Origin: CAYMDS01 sp964653195
GTDB taxonomy: Bacteria; Patescibacteriota; Microgenomatia; Levybacterales; UBA12049
Assembly (NCBI GenBank): GCA_964653195.1
Contig: CAZZCX010000004.1
Location: 1-64,000, forward strand
Direction: 5' to 3'
DNA: 64,000 bases
The translations under genes were made by a program, and so were the position numbers. This document shows positions 43,747-52,969 of this stretch, one piece after another (within the stretch, counting starts at the first letter, position 1; the number at the start of each line of letters is the position of its first letter). The notes under the pieces were generated by a model. That model did no database searches. It was not told where the DNA came from and saw only the letters and a program-made list of their open reading frames with translations.

Positions 43747-43775
43747 GTGACATTTCATCTTATGTTTTATACAAT
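43747..43775 (+). promoter_or_regulatory. Promoter of the sortase gene, leaderless
   Basis: GTGACA (43747-43752), 17 bp, TACAAT (43770-43775), then exactly 6 nt to the ATG at 43782. Confidence 0.7.
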
Positions 43776-43781
43776 AATTAT

Positions 43782-44510
43782 ATGAGATACATTTACAGGA
43801 AGAATAATAAATTTCAAATACGCACAGTTATTCGCTACGGAGGATTAATTATTTCAATTACGGGTTTCTTGTTTCTATTTTATATAATTTATCCTTTTTT
43901 GTCCTGGAAATTTTATTACGAGCCGGTCTTTGCAGCTGCTGATTTACAAACTCCCATACCAAAAACGACTGTACTTTCCAAGGGAAATTTACAGACACTA
44001 CTTGCTTCAGCTGTGGATTCTATAAATCTAGATTATACTGATGCGAAAAATTGGTTCCCTGACTATAAACCAGCATTTAAAAAAGTTAATGATCCGGGTA
44101 TTATAACTACATTTAATATTTCAATTCCCAAATTAAGAATTAACTATGCAAATGTTTCAACTATTGATACCGATTTGTCAAAACACTTAATACTTTATCC
44201 TGGTACAAGTATTCCTCCTGAAAAAGGTAATGCAGTAATCTTCGGACATTCTTCTATTCCCAGTTGGTTTAATCCTAATAATTACCAGACGATTTTCGCA
44301 ACACTTCATACTTTAAAAGTTGGAGACGAAATTCATACTACAGTAAATACTAAAGAATATAGATATATCGTAGAGTCTATTAGGATCACAACTCCTAACG
44401 ATATGACTATATTTACTCAGAATACTGATAACAGCTATCTCACACTGCTCACATGCACACCTCCCGGTACCACATGGAAAAGATTAATTATAAAAGCTAA
44501 AGCTAGTTAA
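43782..44510 (+). CDS. Sortase (class D/E-like transpeptidase)
   Basis: 242 residues with an N-terminal membrane anchor (about 19-41). The sortase barrel begins near residue 108. Catalytic His156 lies in FGHSS, Cys225 in TLLTCTPPG and Arg234 in WKRLII. All three are in the expected order and spacing. It should cut a sorting signal and transfer the protein to a cell-wall or pilin acceptor. No LPxTG-like protein was found in the window, so the substrate is elsewhere or has an unusual signal. Confidence 0.9.
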   Translation: MRYIYRKNNKFQIRTVIRYGGLIISITGFLFLFYIIYPFLSWKFYYEPVFAAADLQTPIPKTTVLSKGNLQTLLASAVDSINLDYTDAKNWFPDYKPAFKKVNDPGIITTFNISIPKLRINYANVSTIDTDLSKHLILYPGTSIPPEKGNAVIFGHSSIPSWFNPNNYQTIFATLHTLKVGDEIHTTVNTKEYRYIVESIRITTPNDMTIFTQNTDNSYLTLLTCTPPGTTWKRLIIKAKAS

Positions 44511-44524
44511 ATAAGAATTTATTG

Positions 44525-44553
44525 ATGACATTACTTCATAAGTTATATACAAT
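44525..44553 (+). promoter_or_regulatory. Promoter of the small ORF/AMP phosphorylase unit, leaderless
   Basis: ATGACA (44525-44530), 17 bp, TACAAT (44548-44553), then exactly 6 nt to the ATG at 44560. This spacing is strong evidence that the 52-residue frame is translated. Confidence 0.7.
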
Positions 44554-44559
44554 AAATTT

Positions 44560-44718
44560 ATGTATCAAAAAGAACCAAATCGGGTTATAAAATTACTTAG
44601 CCAAGTGTGGCCGTATATTTATAGAGGAATAAATAGTACACTTTATTTCGTAATAAATCTAATTAAATCCATAATCAAAGATACTATGCGAATGTTAAAA
44701 ACGGGAGGCATAGAATAA
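44560..44718 (+). CDS. Small protein of 52 residues, translationally coupled to AMP phosphorylase
   Basis: The frame begins MYQKEPNRVIKLLSQVWPYI, has a moderately hydrophobic amphipathic stretch (about 15-38, including IYRGINSTLYFVINLIKSII) and ends KTGGIE. Its stop codon overlaps the next start (TAATG), and GGGAGGC inside its last codons is the ribosome site of the next gene. The first ATG follows a promoter with leaderless spacing. No family is recognised. It could be a membrane-associated peptide or a leader whose translation controls the phosphorylase. Confidence 0.65.
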   Translation: MYQKEPNRVIKLLSQVWPYIYRGINSTLYFVINLIKSIIKDTMRMLKTGGIE

Positions 44719-45989
44719 TGGATGAAAAAACCTTCGCTCTTCAAGCGCTTCAAAAAAAACTTGAAGGTAAGAGCCTCAATTACAAAGAGATCTTCGCCAT
44801 AATGGATGAGATTGCACATCGAAAACTAGGCGATATCCTTACCACATATTTTGCTGCTTCAGGCTATACGAGAGGATTTTCAGACGAAGAGATGTACTTC
44901 TTAACAAAAGCCATGGTAGAAACTGGTGATAAACTTACTTTTCCGGGAATTGTGGCCGATAAGCACTCAATAGGTGGTGTACCAGGTACACGAACCACCA
45001 TGATAATCGTCCCTTTAATAGCTTCAGCTGGATTTACTATACCAAAAAATTCCTCACGTGCTATAACGACACCCGGCGGGACAGCTGATGATATGGAGGT
45101 TTTAGCACCGGTAACTTTTTCAAAAGAGAAAATTTATGAAATAGTAAAAAAAGCTAATGCGTGTATAGTCTGGGGCGGTGGTGTAGATATAGCTCCCGCA
45201 GATGATATTCTAATAAAAGTCGAGGAGCCTTTAATGTTTGAAAGTTTTGATAAAATATTGGTATCTATAATGGCGAAAAAGGTTGCTTTCGGATCAACCC
45301 ATATTGTTATAGATCTTCCTTACGGAAAGCACGTAAAAGCACACTCTGAGAAAGACGCGAATATTCTAAAAGAAAAATTTGAAAAACTAGCAAAAAGATT
45401 CAATGTAAAAATCAGAATCAGAATTCATAAAACACTTGAACCAGCAGGGCGAGGTATTGGTCCATTGCTTGAAGCAAAAGAAGCACTTAAAGTTCTTGAG
45501 CAGACTATCGACAGACCTTTGGATTTGGAAGAGCGTTCTGTCAATCTTGCCTCTGAATTACTGGATCTTTGCTTGGAAGATGATTTAGAAAAACAAAAAA
45601 TCATCAAAAATGAATTTGGTACAGCAGATAAATACGTCCGTCATCTTTTAACTACTAAAAAGGCGTTGAGCAAAATGAAAGATATTATTCAAGCACAAGG
45701 TGGAAATGCAAACGTAACTAGCCATAATCTTCATCCAGGAGAAAAAACTTATGATGTATTTTCCACTAGAAAAGTCACAGTAAGTAATTTAAATAGTAAG
45801 AATATTTCAATTATCGCAAAAATTCTTGGTTGTCCTAATGATAAAAAAGCCGGTCTATATTTAAATAAAAAAATAGATGAAACAGCAGAAAAGGGTGAGC
45901 TTTTATTTACACTTTATAGTACAAAATCCCATCATCTAAATGAGGCAAAAGAATCGCTTGCAAGCTTTCCGATTCTTGAGTATGATTAA
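44718..45989 (+). CDS. AMP (NMP) phosphorylase, archaeal DeoA type, without the N-terminal domain
   Basis: 423 residues. It resembles archaeal AMP phosphorylase, which turns AMP and phosphate into adenine and ribose-1,5-bisphosphate. Diagnostic strings: KHSIGGVPGTRTTMI (82-96), SSRAITTPGGTADDMEVL (112-129) and CIVWGGGVDIAPADD (149-163). Ordinary thymidine phosphorylases have KHSTGGVGD and SGRGLGHTGGT instead. The archaeal protein is about 500 residues, and the missing part corresponds to its extra N-terminal domain of about 80 residues. In CPR this enzyme often feeds a form II/III RuBisCO pathway, but no RuBisCO or R15P isomerase gene is in the window. Ribosome site GGGAGGC lies inside the preceding small gene. 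Confidence 0.88.
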   Translation: MDEKTFALQALQKKLEGKSLNYKEIFAIMDEIAHRKLGDILTTYFAASGYTRGFSDEEMYFLTKAMVETGDKLTFPGIVADKHSIGGVPGTRTTMIIVPLIASAGFTIPKNSSRAITTPGGTADDMEVLAPVTFSKEKIYEIVKKANACIVWGGGVDIAPADDILIKVEEPLMFESFDKILVSIMAKKVAFGSTHIVIDLPYGKHVKAHSEKDANILKEKFEKLAKRFNVKIRIRIHKTLEPAGRGIGPLLEAKEALKVLEQTIDRPLDLEERSVNLASELLDLCLEDDLEKQKIIKNEFGTADKYVRHLLTTKKALSKMKDIIQAQGGNANVTSHNLHPGEKTYDVFSTRKVTVSNLNSKNISIIAKILGCPNDKKAGLYLNKKIDETAEKGELLFTLYSTKSHHLNEAKESLASFPILEYD

Positions 45990-45994
45990 TTTTC

Positions 45995-46969
45995 ATGCGG
46001 AAAAAACAAAAAAAAACATTTAAACTATTTTTTATTCTCAGTTTTATAATAATTGTTAGTTTAGGATACTTCTTGTGGACAATCAGCACTCAACCTGTAT
46101 TTAAGAATAAATACTCACCTATATCTTTCAGTGTTGAAAAAGGTGCAAATCTTAGGGACATCGCAACAGATCTTAAAAATGCTGGCCTAATTCGCAGTTC
46201 TTATACTTTTGTCTTAGTAACCAAACTTCTTGGCGTTGATGGATCGATCCAAGCTGGATTATTTGAATTATCACCAAGCATGGATACCTTAACTATCGCA
46301 AGGAGACTCACCAATAGTACGACTGATATCAAAGTTACAATACCTGAAGGTAAAAGGGCAGAAGAAGTTGCAGAAATTTTAGGTACACATATTCAATCTT
46401 TATCAATTGATGCCATTACTCCATCGCTTATAGAATATAATGGCTATCTATTTCCAGATACTTATAATTTCGCTGAGGGCACAACAGTAGATAAAATTCT
46501 TGAAGTAATGCGTGCAAACTTCGAAAGCAAATATCAAACCATAATAAATAAAACCGATTTATCAAAACAAGAAATCGTAACTATAGCATCACTTATTGAA
46601 CGCGAAGCACGACATGACGAAGACAGGGCTCTGGTATCCAGTGTAATTCATAACAGATACAGTATCGGAATGAAGCTTGATATAGATGCCACAATCCAAT
46701 ACGCACTTGGATATAACACCTCACAAAAAACCTGGTGGAAGAAAGGACTAACCATCCAAGATTTGGCCACTAATTCACCATATAATACATATACAAATGC
46801 GGGTCTACCCCCGACACCTATTTCAAATCCAGGCCTTGCTGCACTCAAAGCTTCGGCAAATCCAACTGTTTCTGATTATCTTTACTATATAACAGATAAA
46901 AATGGAATAAACCGTTATGCCAAGAATCTCGAAGAACACAATGCAAACATACGAAGATACGGCCTCTAA
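45995..46969 (+). CDS. mltG: Endolytic murein transglycosylase MltG (YceG-like)
   Basis: 324 residues. A membrane segment (about 10-29) is followed by a LysM-like part (FSVEKGANLRDIATDLKNAGLIRSS) and the catalytic domain. The domain has NGYLFPDTYNF (149-159), IASLIEREA with catalytic Glu202, and AGLPPTPISNPGLAALKASANP. It cuts nascent glycan strands and ends their elongation. It lies 5 bp after the AMP phosphorylase stop, so the two are co-transcribed although not functionally related. Confidence 0.93.
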   Translation: MRKKQKKTFKLFFILSFIIIVSLGYFLWTISTQPVFKNKYSPISFSVEKGANLRDIATDLKNAGLIRSSYTFVLVTKLLGVDGSIQAGLFELSPSMDTLTIARRLTNSTTDIKVTIPEGKRAEEVAEILGTHIQSLSIDAITPSLIEYNGYLFPDTYNFAEGTTVDKILEVMRANFESKYQTIINKTDLSKQEIVTIASLIEREARHDEDRALVSSVIHNRYSIGMKLDIDATIQYALGYNTSQKTWWKKGLTIQDLATNSPYNTYTNAGLPPTPISNPGLAALKASANPTVSDYLYYITDKNGINRYAKNLEEHNANIRRYGL

Positions 46970-46980
46970 GCTCTAATGAT

Positions 46981-47358
46981 TTAAATTCTTTTTTTTATTC
47001 CCTTAAAAAATCTGCGGGTGGCAGTTTTCACTATAGATGGCTGGGGTTCTGAAGCCGGAGCATTCTCTTTTATATCATTTTCATTTCTATCACTGATATT
47101 TTCTATAACTTTTTTGTCTTCATCTAATATAGTCGAAGGGACAAAATCGTCAGCCTTGAATAAATCTTCATCTTCTTCAATTATCTCCTTAATTGTATCT
47201 TCCCAATTGCTTATTCTATCTATTCCCTGATCAACAAGTGTTTTAAGGATTCTTCTACCCTTCTTTGTATTAAAAAGCAATGCAGCAGCTATACCGAGAA
47301 TAAATCCAAATATAAATCCATTATTATTTTTATTATCATTATTAATGTGAGTCAACAT
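46981..47358 (-). CDS. YtxH-like small membrane protein
   Basis: 125 residues. One N-terminal membrane segment (GFIFGFILGIAAALLF) is followed by a basic KKGRRILKTL stretch, the pattern of YtxH/gas-vesicle-like general stress proteins. The rest is an acidic region and a basic C-terminal end (TRRFFKGIKKR). Function unknown. It ends 11 bp from mltG (convergent) and precedes another small membrane protein gene upstream on the same strand. Confidence 0.6.
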   Translation of the reverse strand: MLTHINNDNKNNNGFIFGFILGIAAALLFNTKKGRRILKTLVDQGIDRISNWEDTIKEIIEEDEDLFKADDFVPSTILDEDKKVIENISDRNENDIKENAPASEPQPSIVKTATRRFFKGIKKRI

Positions 47359-47401
47359 ATAATATGAAGAAACTTATTGTGGTACTGAGATAGCAAGCTC
47401 T

Positions 47402-47683
47402 CTACTTCTTCTCATCCTCATCTCTGTTTAAAAATGCACGAACCAACTTTGCAACCGTCAGTATTGATCCCGCTTTCAAGCTTGATGTTAATGAAGAAAA
47501 TGTAGCAATAGGAGCAGAAATGTTTTCAGTTATACTACCTGCATTATCTAAAACTCGATTCGCCTTTGTTAAAGTATTTCTAACATCTTTCAGTATGTAA
47601 AACACCTGTACTCCTAAAATGACTAATAAAACAGTCAAAACCACAATTACAAGAAGAAGGACTAGTTGGACAGTATCAATCAT
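47402..47683 (-). CDS. Small membrane protein, DUF948-like
   Basis: 93 residues from the ATG at 47683. A longer frame to a TTG at 47704 would translate simple repeat sequence and is rejected. One strong hydrophobic segment (about 6-29, LVLLLVIVVLTVLLVILGVQVF) is followed by an amphipathic helix-rich part (RNTLTKANRVLDNAGSITENIS), which resembles DUF948 proteins. Function unknown. It forms a pair with the YtxH-like gene, as is common in Gram-positive and CPR genomes. Confidence 0.6.
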   Translation of the reverse strand: MIDTVQLVLLLVIVVLTVLLVILGVQVFYILKDVRNTLTKANRVLDNAGSITENISAPIATFSSLTSSLKAGSILTVAKLVRAFLNRDEDEKK

Positions 47684-47842
47684 ATGAAATTTACAGAGAA
47701 TCAAAAATGTAAAAATGCAAAGTTAAAATCAAATCTAGAAATTCATTTACATTAACTTTAAAATACTATTACATTTTACTCTACAGTATATAAACATACT
47801 ACCTTAAAGAAAATATCAGTGTCAAGAATGAATTGAGTAAGA

Positions 47843-48472
47843 TTATTGCTTAAGCTCAACAATTTTTTCTAAAGTTGTAGATTTTCCGAATCTATTCACA
47901 GCTGTTATTGTTATACTTGTTTTTCCTGGAAAAATTGACAACGACTTAACGAAAGTACCATCACTCTCAACATATACAGGTGCTTTATTGATACTTACCT
48001 GAGCATAAGGGTTTGATTTGCCTCTTATTGTCACTGTACCTGCCTTAGAAGATACATTGCTCGACACAAGACTAAGTGGCGGATTTATAACTGCATCTTT
48101 ATAGGAATAGGCGATGTATCCGGTAAATGCAAAAAAAGCAAATAGAACAACCAAGGTAGTATATTGAATTTTCAACCGGGGAAGGACTAAATCTGTAGTT
48201 TCTGAAAACCTTTCAGGCAAAACTGCAAAAGCTTTCGCCTCATCTACTTCTCTCCTGTATAACGCTAACGCATCTCTTTTAGATACTCCTAAATACTCTG
48301 CGTAATTTGCTATAAAACCCCGAGCGTAAGCACTTGCCGGAAGCTTATGATACTCTCCACGCTCAATAGCGCTCAGAAAAAATGGTCGAATCTTTAATGC
48401 TTTCGTAACTTCATCAAGACTGATACCTTTCTGAACCCGTATTTCATGTAATTTATTCCCTAGTTTTATCAT
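47843..48472 (-). CDS. RodZ-like membrane-bound helix-turn-helix protein
   Basis: 209 residues. The N-terminal HTH_25 domain (about 1-70: LGNKLHEIRVQKGISLDEVTKALKIRPFFLSAIERGEY) is followed by YARGFIANYAEYLGV, typical of RodZ. A membrane segment lies at about 103-125, and an outer Ig-like domain (about 135-209: VTIRGKSNPYAQVSINKAPVYVESDGTFVKSLSIFPGKTSITITAVN). RodZ links MreB to the envelope in rods. Here no MreB is in the window, and the outer domain is of a bacterial Ig-like type, so the exact role is inferred. TATAAT stands 18 nt before the ATG. Confidence 0.78.
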   Translation of the reverse strand: MIKLGNKLHEIRVQKGISLDEVTKALKIRPFFLSAIERGEYHKLPASAYARGFIANYAEYLGVSKRDALALYRREVDEAKAFAVLPERFSETTDLVLPRLKIQYTTLVVLFAFFAFTGYIAYSYKDAVINPPLSLVSSNVSSKAGTVTIRGKSNPYAQVSINKAPVYVESDGTFVKSLSIFPGKTSITITAVNRFGKSTTLEKIVELKQ

Positions 48473-48530
48473 ATCGTTAAAACGTTATCTATTATAATCA
48501 AGAATTTGAGCTTACTTTTTCACAATAATG

Positions 48531-50669
48531 CTAAGATGTATTCAAATTCGTCAAGAACTCATCAGCATTTCTCACCAATACTTCTCTGGGTTTTGATCCT
48601 TCCGCTTGGCCGACTATCCCTACTTCTTCAAGCTGATCCAGAATTCTGGCGGCGCGTGAGTAACCTATAGACATTTTTCTTTGTAAAAATGAGGCAGATG
48701 CAGTATCAAATTGACATACAAGCCTCACAACTTCCTCAAAAATAGGATCTCGTCCTGCTCCATCAGAAACTGAACCTATTGCACCGGATTTACCTTTTGC
48801 TCCAATAGGCTGATTTAAAATCTCTTCGGTATACTCAACTGCTACATCTTTTGATTTCAAAAAGTCAACCAAGCGCTTGACTTCTTTTTCTGAAATAAAC
48901 GCACCTTGAATACGGGTTGGCTTAGCCTGATCTGGAGGTATATAAAGCATATCTCCACGTCCTAATAATTTTTCAGCTCCTGGGCTATCCAAAATAACTC
49001 TTGAGTCAATCATAGAGGAAACATTAAATGCAATTCGGGCTGGAATATTTGCCTTAATAAGGCCGGTAATTACATTTACTGACGGTCTTTGTGTCGCAAT
49101 AACCAAATGAATTCCAGTCGCACGAGCCATCTGAGCTAGCCTTGCAACAGCATCTTCTACATCAACTGGAGCAAACATCATCAAATCTGCAAGTTCATCA
49201 ATAACGATAACTATATAAGGAAGTGCCTGAAAACCCGATAATTCGTTATAGCCTTCAATATTACGAACAGCTCTTTCAGCAAACAATTTATATCTCCTAT
49301 CCATCTCCTGCATAGACCATTTCAGAGCAGAAAGGATCTTATCAGGCTCAACAATTACAGGTGTCAAAAGATGGGGAATGCCGTTATATGAAGTAAACTC
49401 CACCCGCTTAGGATCAACTAAGATAAGCTTTACCTCTTGTGGTGATGCGCGGAAAAGTAGTGTCGAAATAAAAGCATTAATAAGTACTGATTTACCGGAC
49501 CCCGTTGTTCCTGCTACAAGAATATGAGGCATTTTACTTATATCGGTAACAATCGGCGTTCCGGAAACATCAAGTCCCAATGAAACAGTAAGCTTTGATT
49601 TACTTTTTTGCATATTCTGTGAACTAAGCAAAGCTTTAAGCGGTACAACCTCAAGAGATCTATTTGGAATCTCTATTCCAACTAAATTTCGACCTGGAAT
49701 AGGTGCTTCAATTCTGATCTGACCAGTAGGCGCTTCTGTAGCTAAAGCTAAGTCATTCGCTAGCGAAGTAATTTTTGATACTTTTGTACCTAGTGCTATC
49801 TCCAATGCGTATTGAGTAACTGCAGGGCCTAAATTAACTTCAGCAACCCGAGCCTCAACCCCAAAGCTTTGGAGTGTTTTTTCAATTACTGATGCTATCT
49901 TATTTATATCACCACGCTCAGCTTTTTTACCTGGCTCTTCAGATAGAAGCGATAAAGCCGGGTACTCCCAAATACCAGGAGTTGTATTATCAAGCATATT
50001 TGTAACTAATTTTTCTGATAGAATATCATTCTTTTTAGTTGAAGCAGAAGATGCGTGAGTATTCGAAGATGAATTCACTATTTGTTCTTTCTGCCCACCT
50101 TTTATTGTAATCGGCTTACTTCTATCCAAAACTGCAGGAAGTTTAGCTTTTCTCACAGCTGATAGAGTCTTCCATGGTAACAATTTTTTCGATGTAGTTA
50201 AAACTGTTTGTATAACTTGTACAATTTCATCAATTGAAGTATCGAAAAATACCACATTGCCTATTAATATTCCGCTAATAAAAATAAGATCTGCAAGTAA
50301 TCTACCCAGACTACTCTCCAAAAATAAAAATAAACCTGCTCCCATTAAACCGCTTTTTGTAAGACCGGCAAGTGAGATAAATCCCAGCAAATACCCAATT
50401 GCCACATTTGGCCGGGATAAATAAAATTTTTTGATTCTAAGACAAAAAAATCCAAAAAAAAGTGGGACTAGTGATGCGAAAAAAGCAGTAGCGCCAAAAT
50501 AGTCGTTTAGCAAATTTTGAATCCTTACAGGAGTTGGGCCATTACTTATAAATGATATTAATGATAAACCACTTATACAAAAACACAGTACTGCAAATAT
50601 ACTGTATACTGTTCCTTTTTTTAAGTTGAAGGAAAATCTTTTCCTTCTTGATCTTTTCTTCCAAAGCAT
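48531..50669 (-). CDS. ftsK: DNA translocase FtsK/SpoIIIE
   Basis: 712 residues. An N-terminal block of four to five membrane helices (about 20-155) is followed by a short linker and the RecA-like motor. The motor has VAGTTGSGKSVLINAF (Walker A, about 388-403), IVIVIDELADLMMF (Walker B) and ATQRPSVNVITGLIKANIPARIAF. The C-terminal winged-helix gamma domain (last 65 residues, ASASFLQRKMSIGYSRAARILDQLEEVGIV) reads KOPS-like DNA signals. It pumps chromosome DNA through the closing septum. The linker is much shorter than in E. coli. Confidence 0.95.
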   Translation of the reverse strand: MLWKKRSRRKRFSFNLKKGTVYSIFAVLCFCISGLSLISFISNGPTPVRIQNLLNDYFGATAFFASLVPLFFGFFCLRIKKFYLSRPNVAIGYLLGFISLAGLTKSGLMGAGLFLFLESSLGRLLADLIFISGILIGNVVFFDTSIDEIVQVIQTVLTTSKKLLPWKTLSAVRKAKLPAVLDRSKPITIKGGQKEQIVNSSSNTHASSASTKKNDILSEKLVTNMLDNTTPGIWEYPALSLLSEEPGKKAERGDINKIASVIEKTLQSFGVEARVAEVNLGPAVTQYALEIALGTKVSKITSLANDLALATEAPTGQIRIEAPIPGRNLVGIEIPNRSLEVVPLKALLSSQNMQKSKSKLTVSLGLDVSGTPIVTDISKMPHILVAGTTGSGKSVLINAFISTLLFRASPQEVKLILVDPKRVEFTSYNGIPHLLTPVIVEPDKILSALKWSMQEMDRRYKLFAERAVRNIEGYNELSGFQALPYIVIVIDELADLMMFAPVDVEDAVARLAQMARATGIHLVIATQRPSVNVITGLIKANIPARIAFNVSSMIDSRVILDSPGAEKLLGRGDMLYIPPDQAKPTRIQGAFISEKEVKRLVDFLKSKDVAVEYTEEILNQPIGAKGKSGAIGSVSDGAGRDPIFEEVVRLVCQFDTASASFLQRKMSIGYSRAARILDQLEEVGIVGQAEGSKPREVLVRNADEFLTNLNTS

Positions 50670-50892
50670 AGGCAGAGAAATGCTATAAGAACAGTATCAT
50701 AATAACACTTAGTGGACTATGATACAAGTTACCCCAGCCACAATTAATCATTTACAAAATGATAAACTAATACCTTAAAATAACTAATCGTCGTAAAAAA
50801 ATAATGGTGTATTTAACGATTACAGATTGAGATACATTTACTGTTAATTAATTGAGAAGTAAATTAAATTAAAATTATATTGATTTCTTAAA

Positions 50893-51231
50893 CTACTCTT
50901 CAATGAAGCTATTGAGTAATGAGCTTATAAGGGATAAAACCAAACCAAATAAAATAGCCCAAATTATTCCGTCGATTGAAAACCCAGTAATCAAAGAGTC
51001 GGTCAATAAGATCATTAAGACATTTAAAACCAATGCAAAGAGACCAAAAGTTACTATACTAATTGGTAAAGTTAGAATAAAAAGAATTGGTTTTATAAAA
51101 GCGTTAACAACTCCTAAAACCAACGCAACTATTAACGCTGTTTTGAAAGAATCTATATGAACTCCAGTCAGAAGATATGAAGTGATGAAAACCGCAAAAG
51201 CTGAGATCAACCAATTTACCAAAAATCGCAT
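50893..51231 (-). CDS. Small four-helix membrane protein (phage holin family 4-like)
   Basis: 112 residues with four hydrophobic segments: NWLISAFAVFITSYLL, ALIVALVLGVVNAFIKPILFILTLPISIVTFGLF, and LIDGIIWAILFGLVLSLISSLLN-like end. The NAFIKPIL...LPISIVTFGLF pattern is that of the mycobacterial 4-TM holin-like family, which is widespread outside phages and of unknown function. It starts 10 bp after the Clp C-half stop, so it is in the same transcript. No phage genes are nearby. Confidence 0.8.
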   Translation of the reverse strand: MRFLVNWLISAFAVFITSYLLTGVHIDSFKTALIVALVLGVVNAFIKPILFILTLPISIVTFGLFALVLNVLMILLTDSLITGFSIDGIIWAILFGLVLSLISSLLNSFIEE

Positions 51232-51241
51232 AAATGGTTAT

Positions 51242-52969
51242 TTAGAACTCCTCACTTAAATTATCCAATCCGGAACCAGTCAACTGACTACCTTGAAGAA
51301 CATTTTTATTTAAGATTTCATTTGCTGTCCCTTGTTGAAAATTGTTAGTGTTAACTATAGTATCTGCGTTGCTTCCTGTATAAGCTCCAGTACTCATTGG
51401 TGGAGCTTCAAATACTGGTGCTGCATCTTGATTTGCTGATGATGATACCGGTGTAACTTCTGGAGCTAATACGCTTAATGGGTCAAAGCTGGTTACCGGT
51501 GCGACAGGTGATTGAGCAGCGCTTTGTCCATCTTGAGGTATCTGCTGGCCATAGTACAATGGCTGTGCTGCGGTTACCTGTGGATTATTATCTAGAGGTG
51601 CAGCATTCTGATTTATAGGATTTTTTGATGGATCACTTGTTGTGGTATCTGTTGCAGTTGGAGTCACAGCACCTGTAGAAGCCGGATCAGAAGATACCAC
51701 CTCGCTTTCACCTTTCGCAAACGCAAATGCATTTGTTTCTCCTTTATAATCAATTTTAATAGTGTCACCTGGCGTAAAATTTCTACCTATTATTTCAAGA
51801 GCAATCGGATTCTCTATGGAATTTTGAATTAAACGCCTGAGAGGCCTAGCTCCATACATTGGATCATATCCTTCTCGAGCAAGTTTTTCTAATGCTCTAT
51901 CAGTAATAGACACAGTATATCCTTGCTCTTTTAACAACTTCGCTGTTTTTTCTATTCCCAGCTTTGCAATACCGACCATGTCTTCTCGTCTTAATGGTTT
52001 GAATATAACAATATCGTCATACCTATTTAATAATTCAGGACGGAAGAATTTTCTTAATTCATTATTTACAACACTTGATAATTCTGCAAACTCCTTGGCA
52101 TACTCTGAAGCTGTCTTTTGAGTTTTAGTGTCAGTATCCTTTAACTTTTCAGTAATTAACGCACTGCCGATATTTGAGGTACATATTACAATCGTATTTT
52201 TAAAAGAAATAGTATTGCCTTTATTATCTGTTAGTCTCCCGTCTTCAAGAAGTTGTAAAAGGATATTAAAAACATCAGGGTGCGCTTTCTCAACCTCATC
52301 AAGTAAGACTATAGAATATGGTTTAGCTCGAACAGCCTCTGTCAATTGCCCACCTTCTTCATAACCTACATATCCGGGAGGAGCACCGATCAGCTTAGCA
52401 ACTTCGTGCTTTTCCATATACTCGGACATATCAAGTCTGATCATCGCATCATCTCGACCAAATAATATCTCAGCCAGAGTTTTTGCAAGTTCGGTTTTTC
52501 CTGTACCTGATGGCCCAAGAAATATAAATGAGGCAATAGGGCGCTGACCGCTTGCAAGCCCTATCCTACCTCGTCTTACAGCTTCAGAAACTTTCAGCAC
52601 TGCTTCCTCCTGGTCGATCAATCGCTTATGTATTCTTTTCTCAAGCACAAGCAATTTCGCGCTTTCGTCCTCTGTAAGTTTGGATATCGGAATACCTGTC
52701 CAGCTTGAAACTACATTTTCCACATCACGTTTCGTGACAGCATTTCCCTCCAACACTTCTTCTGCTTTATGCAAATCCTTGTCATCATTATTTAACTGTT
52801 GAGGATCAATATTAACAGCTTTATTTTGCTCATTTGGTCCAGTTTGCGCTGTAGGTGGAGTAGCATTTTGCCCACTTTGAGTTACATTATCCACCGGTGC
52901 CTGAATATTATCCGGTAAGGGAGAACCTTGAGCTACAGTATTATTATTTAATGGATTTGTATTGTTCAT
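51242..52969 (-). CDS. Clp ATPase, C-terminal half (NBD2) with long disordered ends
   Basis: 575 residues. The first 60 or so are N/Q/P/T-rich. Then comes the end of the ClpC/ClpB middle region (VENVVSSWTGIPISKLTEDE) and NBD2: GPSGTGKT (152-159), GAPPGYVGYEEGG pore loop (about 196-208), LLDEVEKAH (222-230), FRPELLNRYD, and the C-terminal small domain DPMYGARPLRRLIQ. From about residue 420 to the end (155 residues) the chain is Q/P/T/S/A-rich without a fold. It starts in a 4-bp overlap (ATGA) with the gene for NBD1. The two products must join to build a full Clp/Hsp100 hexamer. No clear ClpP-binding loop was found. Confidence 0.85.
   Translation of the reverse strand: MNNTNPLNNNTVAQGSPLPDNIQAPVDNVTQSGQNATPPTAQTGPNEQNKAVNIDPQQLNNDDKDLHKAEEVLEGNAVTKRDVENVVSSWTGIPISKLTEDESAKLLVLEKRIHKRLIDQEEAVLKVSEAVRRGRIGLASGQRPIASFIFLGPSGTGKTELAKTLAEILFGRDDAMIRLDMSEYMEKHEVAKLIGAPPGYVGYEEGGQLTEAVRAKPYSIVLLDEVEKAHPDVFNILLQLLEDGRLTDNKGNTISFKNTIVICTSNIGSALITEKLKDTDTKTQKTASEYAKEFAELSSVVNNELRKFFRPELLNRYDDIVIFKPLRREDMVGIAKLGIEKTAKLLKEQGYTVSITDRALEKLAREGYDPMYGARPLRRLIQNSIENPIALEIIGRNFTPGDTIKIDYKGETNAFAFAKGESEVVSSDPASTGAVTPTATDTTTSDPSKNPINQNAAPLDNNPQVTAAQPLYYGQQIPQDGQSAAQSPVAPVTSFDPLSVLAPEVTPVSSSANQDAAPVFEAPPMSTGAYTGSNADTIVNTNNFQQGTANEILNKNVLQGSQLTGSGLDNLSEEF

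Noticed and set aside
50893..51231. Phage region because of the holin-like gene
   Set aside because: This family is common in bacterial chromosomes, and no other phage gene is near.
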